Of a stretch of 64,000 nt of DNA, positions 62,600-64,000 are shown one piece after another. Position 1 is the stretch's first letter, and every line of letters begins with the position of its first letter. The notes below the pieces were generated by a model. The model was given only the letters and a program-made list of their open reading frames with translations. It was not told the origin of the DNA and made no database searches. Source of the DNA: Flaviaestuariibacter sp. (lineage in GTDB: Bacteria > Bacteroidota > Bacteroidia > Chitinophagales > Chitinophagaceae); assembly GCA_025963645.1 (NCBI GenBank), contig JAOQAI010000013.1, positions 298,318 through 362,317 of the forward strand, in the 5' to 3' direction. Made by a program: the position numbers and the translations under genes.

Positions 62600-63214
62600 C
62601 TAATTTACCGGCTTGCATCCATTATTGTAGATCTCGAATACCTGGTTCATATAATTCCGGTTGGACCGTACTGCCTTCCGGATCTTCGAAGATTTTACAT
62701 TGATCATTTCTTCTGATAAGGAGCAGCCTGCTATTGCTTCCAGTATGTCCTTCTTGCTGGCAAGGGGCGTCAGGGGACCGTCTTCTCCGCGCTGCACGTA
62801 GTGGTAGGTAGAGGTGCGCTGCCGCATGATCCCTTTAGAGTCCATCGAGGTGGAGCTTACCTCCTGCATATACACGTTCAGTTTTCCGTGAACAATTCTT
62901 TTAATGAACTCATTGCCCATGCGTCCGTAATAAACATGGTCCACCATAATGCCCCGCACATCTGCGCTCTTATGTTTTTCCTTATCAATTACTACTTCTT
63001 TCTTTAGCAGCAGCCCCGACTTCCAGTTGATCTTATCTCCTTTGATCTTAGTGCCGTCATTCTTTACGATCCAGCTACCAGACTCTTTTTTATCTTCTAC
63101 CTGCACATTCGTATTAAAGGCACCCGTGTGGATATGGTTTACCTTACTGGCGATAGCCATGACTAAAAAGGCAGCAAAGGCGAGCAACGACATTAGGTTT
63201 TTGTTCTTTCTCAT
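62600..63214 (-). CDS. Exported protein, unknown
   Basis: A 204-residue protein with a signal/anchor (MRKNKNLMSLLAFAAFLVMA). The body (GTKIKGDKINWKSG, VRGIMVDHVYYGRMGNEFIK, IVHGKLNVYMQEV) is beta rich. It overlaps the upstream membrane gene by 71 bp. No family recognised. Confidence 0.6.
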   Translation of the reverse strand: MRKNKNLMSLLAFAAFLVMAIASKVNHIHTGAFNTNVQVEDKKESGSWIVKNDGTKIKGDKINWKSGLLLKKEVVIDKEKHKSADVRGIMVDHVYYGRMGNEFIKRIVHGKLNVYMQEVSSTSMDSKGIMRQRTSTYHYVQRGEDGPLTPLASKKDILEAIAGCSLSEEMINVKSSKIRKAVRSNRNYMNQVFEIYNNGCKPVN

Positions 63215-63569
63215 AATTATGTTTTGGTGGTAAAGCAGTAAGGAAGAGGGCGTGAGTTAATAGCGCCAGCCCGAAAAACAGGAAATAAGTTATAATGTCC
63301 ATCCAGTCGGGTGTGCCGCTCACTAATTGAAGGAGTTGCAATCCTTCAAAAGCGGCTGGCAATGCCAAGGCAGCAACTTTCCAGACCGGGGGCAACCGGT
63401 AGTCCCAGATTATCAAAATGGTAGAGAGAAAAGCGAAAGCCCATAAGCCATCGGCAAGATGATTCCGTAAAACAGGACTGGAGCTTGGGGGCAGGAGATA
63501 AAGGGAAGCTCCTGTTAAAAGGGGAACTACCACTGTCAGTCCTGCACACCATCCTTTTGTAATTCTCAT
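63144..63569 (-). CDS. VanZ-like membrane protein
   Basis: A 141-residue protein with about four helices. The block FEGLQLLQLVSGTPDWMDII resembles the VanZ-like family (ExxQ...GxxDxxD). Its 3' end overlaps the next gene by 71 bp in another frame. Role unknown. Confidence 0.65.
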   Translation of the reverse strand: MRITKGWCAGLTVVVPLLTGASLYLLPPSSSPVLRNHLADGLWAFAFLSTILIIWDYRLPPVWKVAALALPAAFEGLQLLQLVSGTPDWMDIITYFLFFGLALLTHALFLTALPPKHNYEKEQKPNVVARLCCLFSHGYRQ

Positions 63570-63706
63570 ACGGTACTTGTCGGAATTTTCAAATATATGG
63601 AATTTGGGCTATGTGCCAGGCAAGTTATAGGTATAGCCTTTTAAAAGCATCTATTCTGCAGAGATGTATCCTATCTATCAATAGGCTTTCACTGGATCTA
63701 GCCCAT

Positions 63707-63735
63707 GAAGAAGCCCGCAAGATGCGGGCTTCTTC
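63707..63735. terminator. Strong hairpin before the metalloprotease stop
   Basis: A 13-bp perfect stem GAAGAAGCCCGCA / TGCGGGCTTCTTC with a 3-nt loop, 29 bp past the stop of the minus-strand protease gene. The T-run is on the plus strand side, so termination is best supported in that direction; it may serve both. Confidence 0.65.
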
Positions 63736-63764
63736 TTTGTTTTATCGGGTGTGTGGTTATAATC

Positions 63765-64000
63765 TTATTTAGGGTAGACGGTTTTTATTGCCTGGAGGTC
63801 ATAGGCGGTGAATGCTGTCCAGTTGAGGCACACGGCATTCATGATGGAGTTGGGATCGGCATTAGGTGAGTTTGGAACCAGGGAGCCATAGGTAGAGTTG
63901 GTATGTCCAAATCCGTAGGTATGTCCCAGTTCATGGGTGATGGCGAAGACCTGCTTGGAGGCAGCCAGGGTGTTGTAATAGGTATTGATGGTAACAAACT
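63765..64000 (-). CDS. Zinc metalloprotease, 3' end only
   Basis: The frame is open to the right window edge and gives the C-terminal 77 residues of a protease: ITHELGHTYGFGHTN has HExxHxxxxxH, and SIMNAV is a Met-turn. The layout fits the M57-like (HEIGH) or other metzincin-type proteases of Bacteroidota. The active-site Glu and three His are present. N-terminal part, including any signal peptide, is outside the window. Confidence 0.75.
   Translation of the reverse strand, partial: FVTINTYYNTLAASKQVFAITHELGHTYGFGHTNSTYGSLVPNSPNADPNSIMNAVCLNWTAFTAYDLQAIKTVYPK

Noticed and set aside
1..64000. tRNA, rRNA, tmRNA or integrase/att site for the island
   Set aside because: No cloverleaf, rRNA segment or integrase gene was seen; the island seems to depend on REP/RAYT and RHS recombination instead.

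Overview
The window looks like a chromosomal segment of a Bacteroidota bacterium, most likely a member of the Chitinophagaceae. The evidence is an exosortase N pair, a PorP/SprF-family type IX secretion protein, a secreted lipase with a type IX sorting-type tail, a 290-residue primary sigma factor with the short Bacteroidota N-terminus, TAnnTTTG-type promoter boxes, a large VPS10/BNR propeller protein, DUF4476 repeats and Bacteroidota-style RHS proteins. No rRNA, tRNA or CRISPR array was found.

Layout. 1-2.6 kb: XrtN exosortase and its VIT-domain substrate. 2.6-18.4 kb: housekeeping and envelope genes (TolB-like/beta-barrel protein, MBL hydrolase, flippase, di-haem peroxidase, ArfB, Dtd, truncated globin, MazG-like, hybrid histidine kinase, LytTR regulator, VPS10 protein). 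18.5-27.7 kb: an accessory, visibly AT-rich island. It holds a RelB/RelE-type pair whose toxin has an internal amber codon, then RHS C-terminal toxin cassettes with candidate immunity genes, then an orphan gene preceded by an exact-period 21-bp repeat array, then a REP-associated tyrosine transposase (RAYT). Three REP-like palindromes (19.03, 25.35 and 26.97 kb) sit exactly at the borders between these modules. 27.7-34.6 kb: GH31 glucosidase, adenine deaminase, AnmK, and a DUF6261-type gene that also has a degenerate ~42-bp repeat array on its 5' side. 34.6-39.5 kb: a lipase/lipoprotein two-gene unit in tandem duplicate, with the promoter-side copy decayed.

39.7-53.3 kb: core genes (upp, PorP/SprF, Spy-like protein, two pseudouridine synthases, peroxiredoxin, Rrf2/OsmC/CDF/SOD/LptG-type cluster, rpoD, ffh). 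53.4-64 kb: secreted and membrane proteins (DUF2141, alpha/beta hydrolase, a 47-residue membrane protein, a four-copy DUF4476 protein), a propeller-type sensor kinase, a single-domain receiver, and the 3' end of a HExxH metalloprotease cut by the window edge.

The most interesting places are: (a) the two alpha-helical unknown genes, each with a short-period repeat array just upstream; (b) the REP-delimited toxin island with its own RAYT; (c) three RHS tips carrying three unrelated toxin domains, each next to a different candidate immunity gene. Domain names are assigned by reading motifs, not by searching databases.
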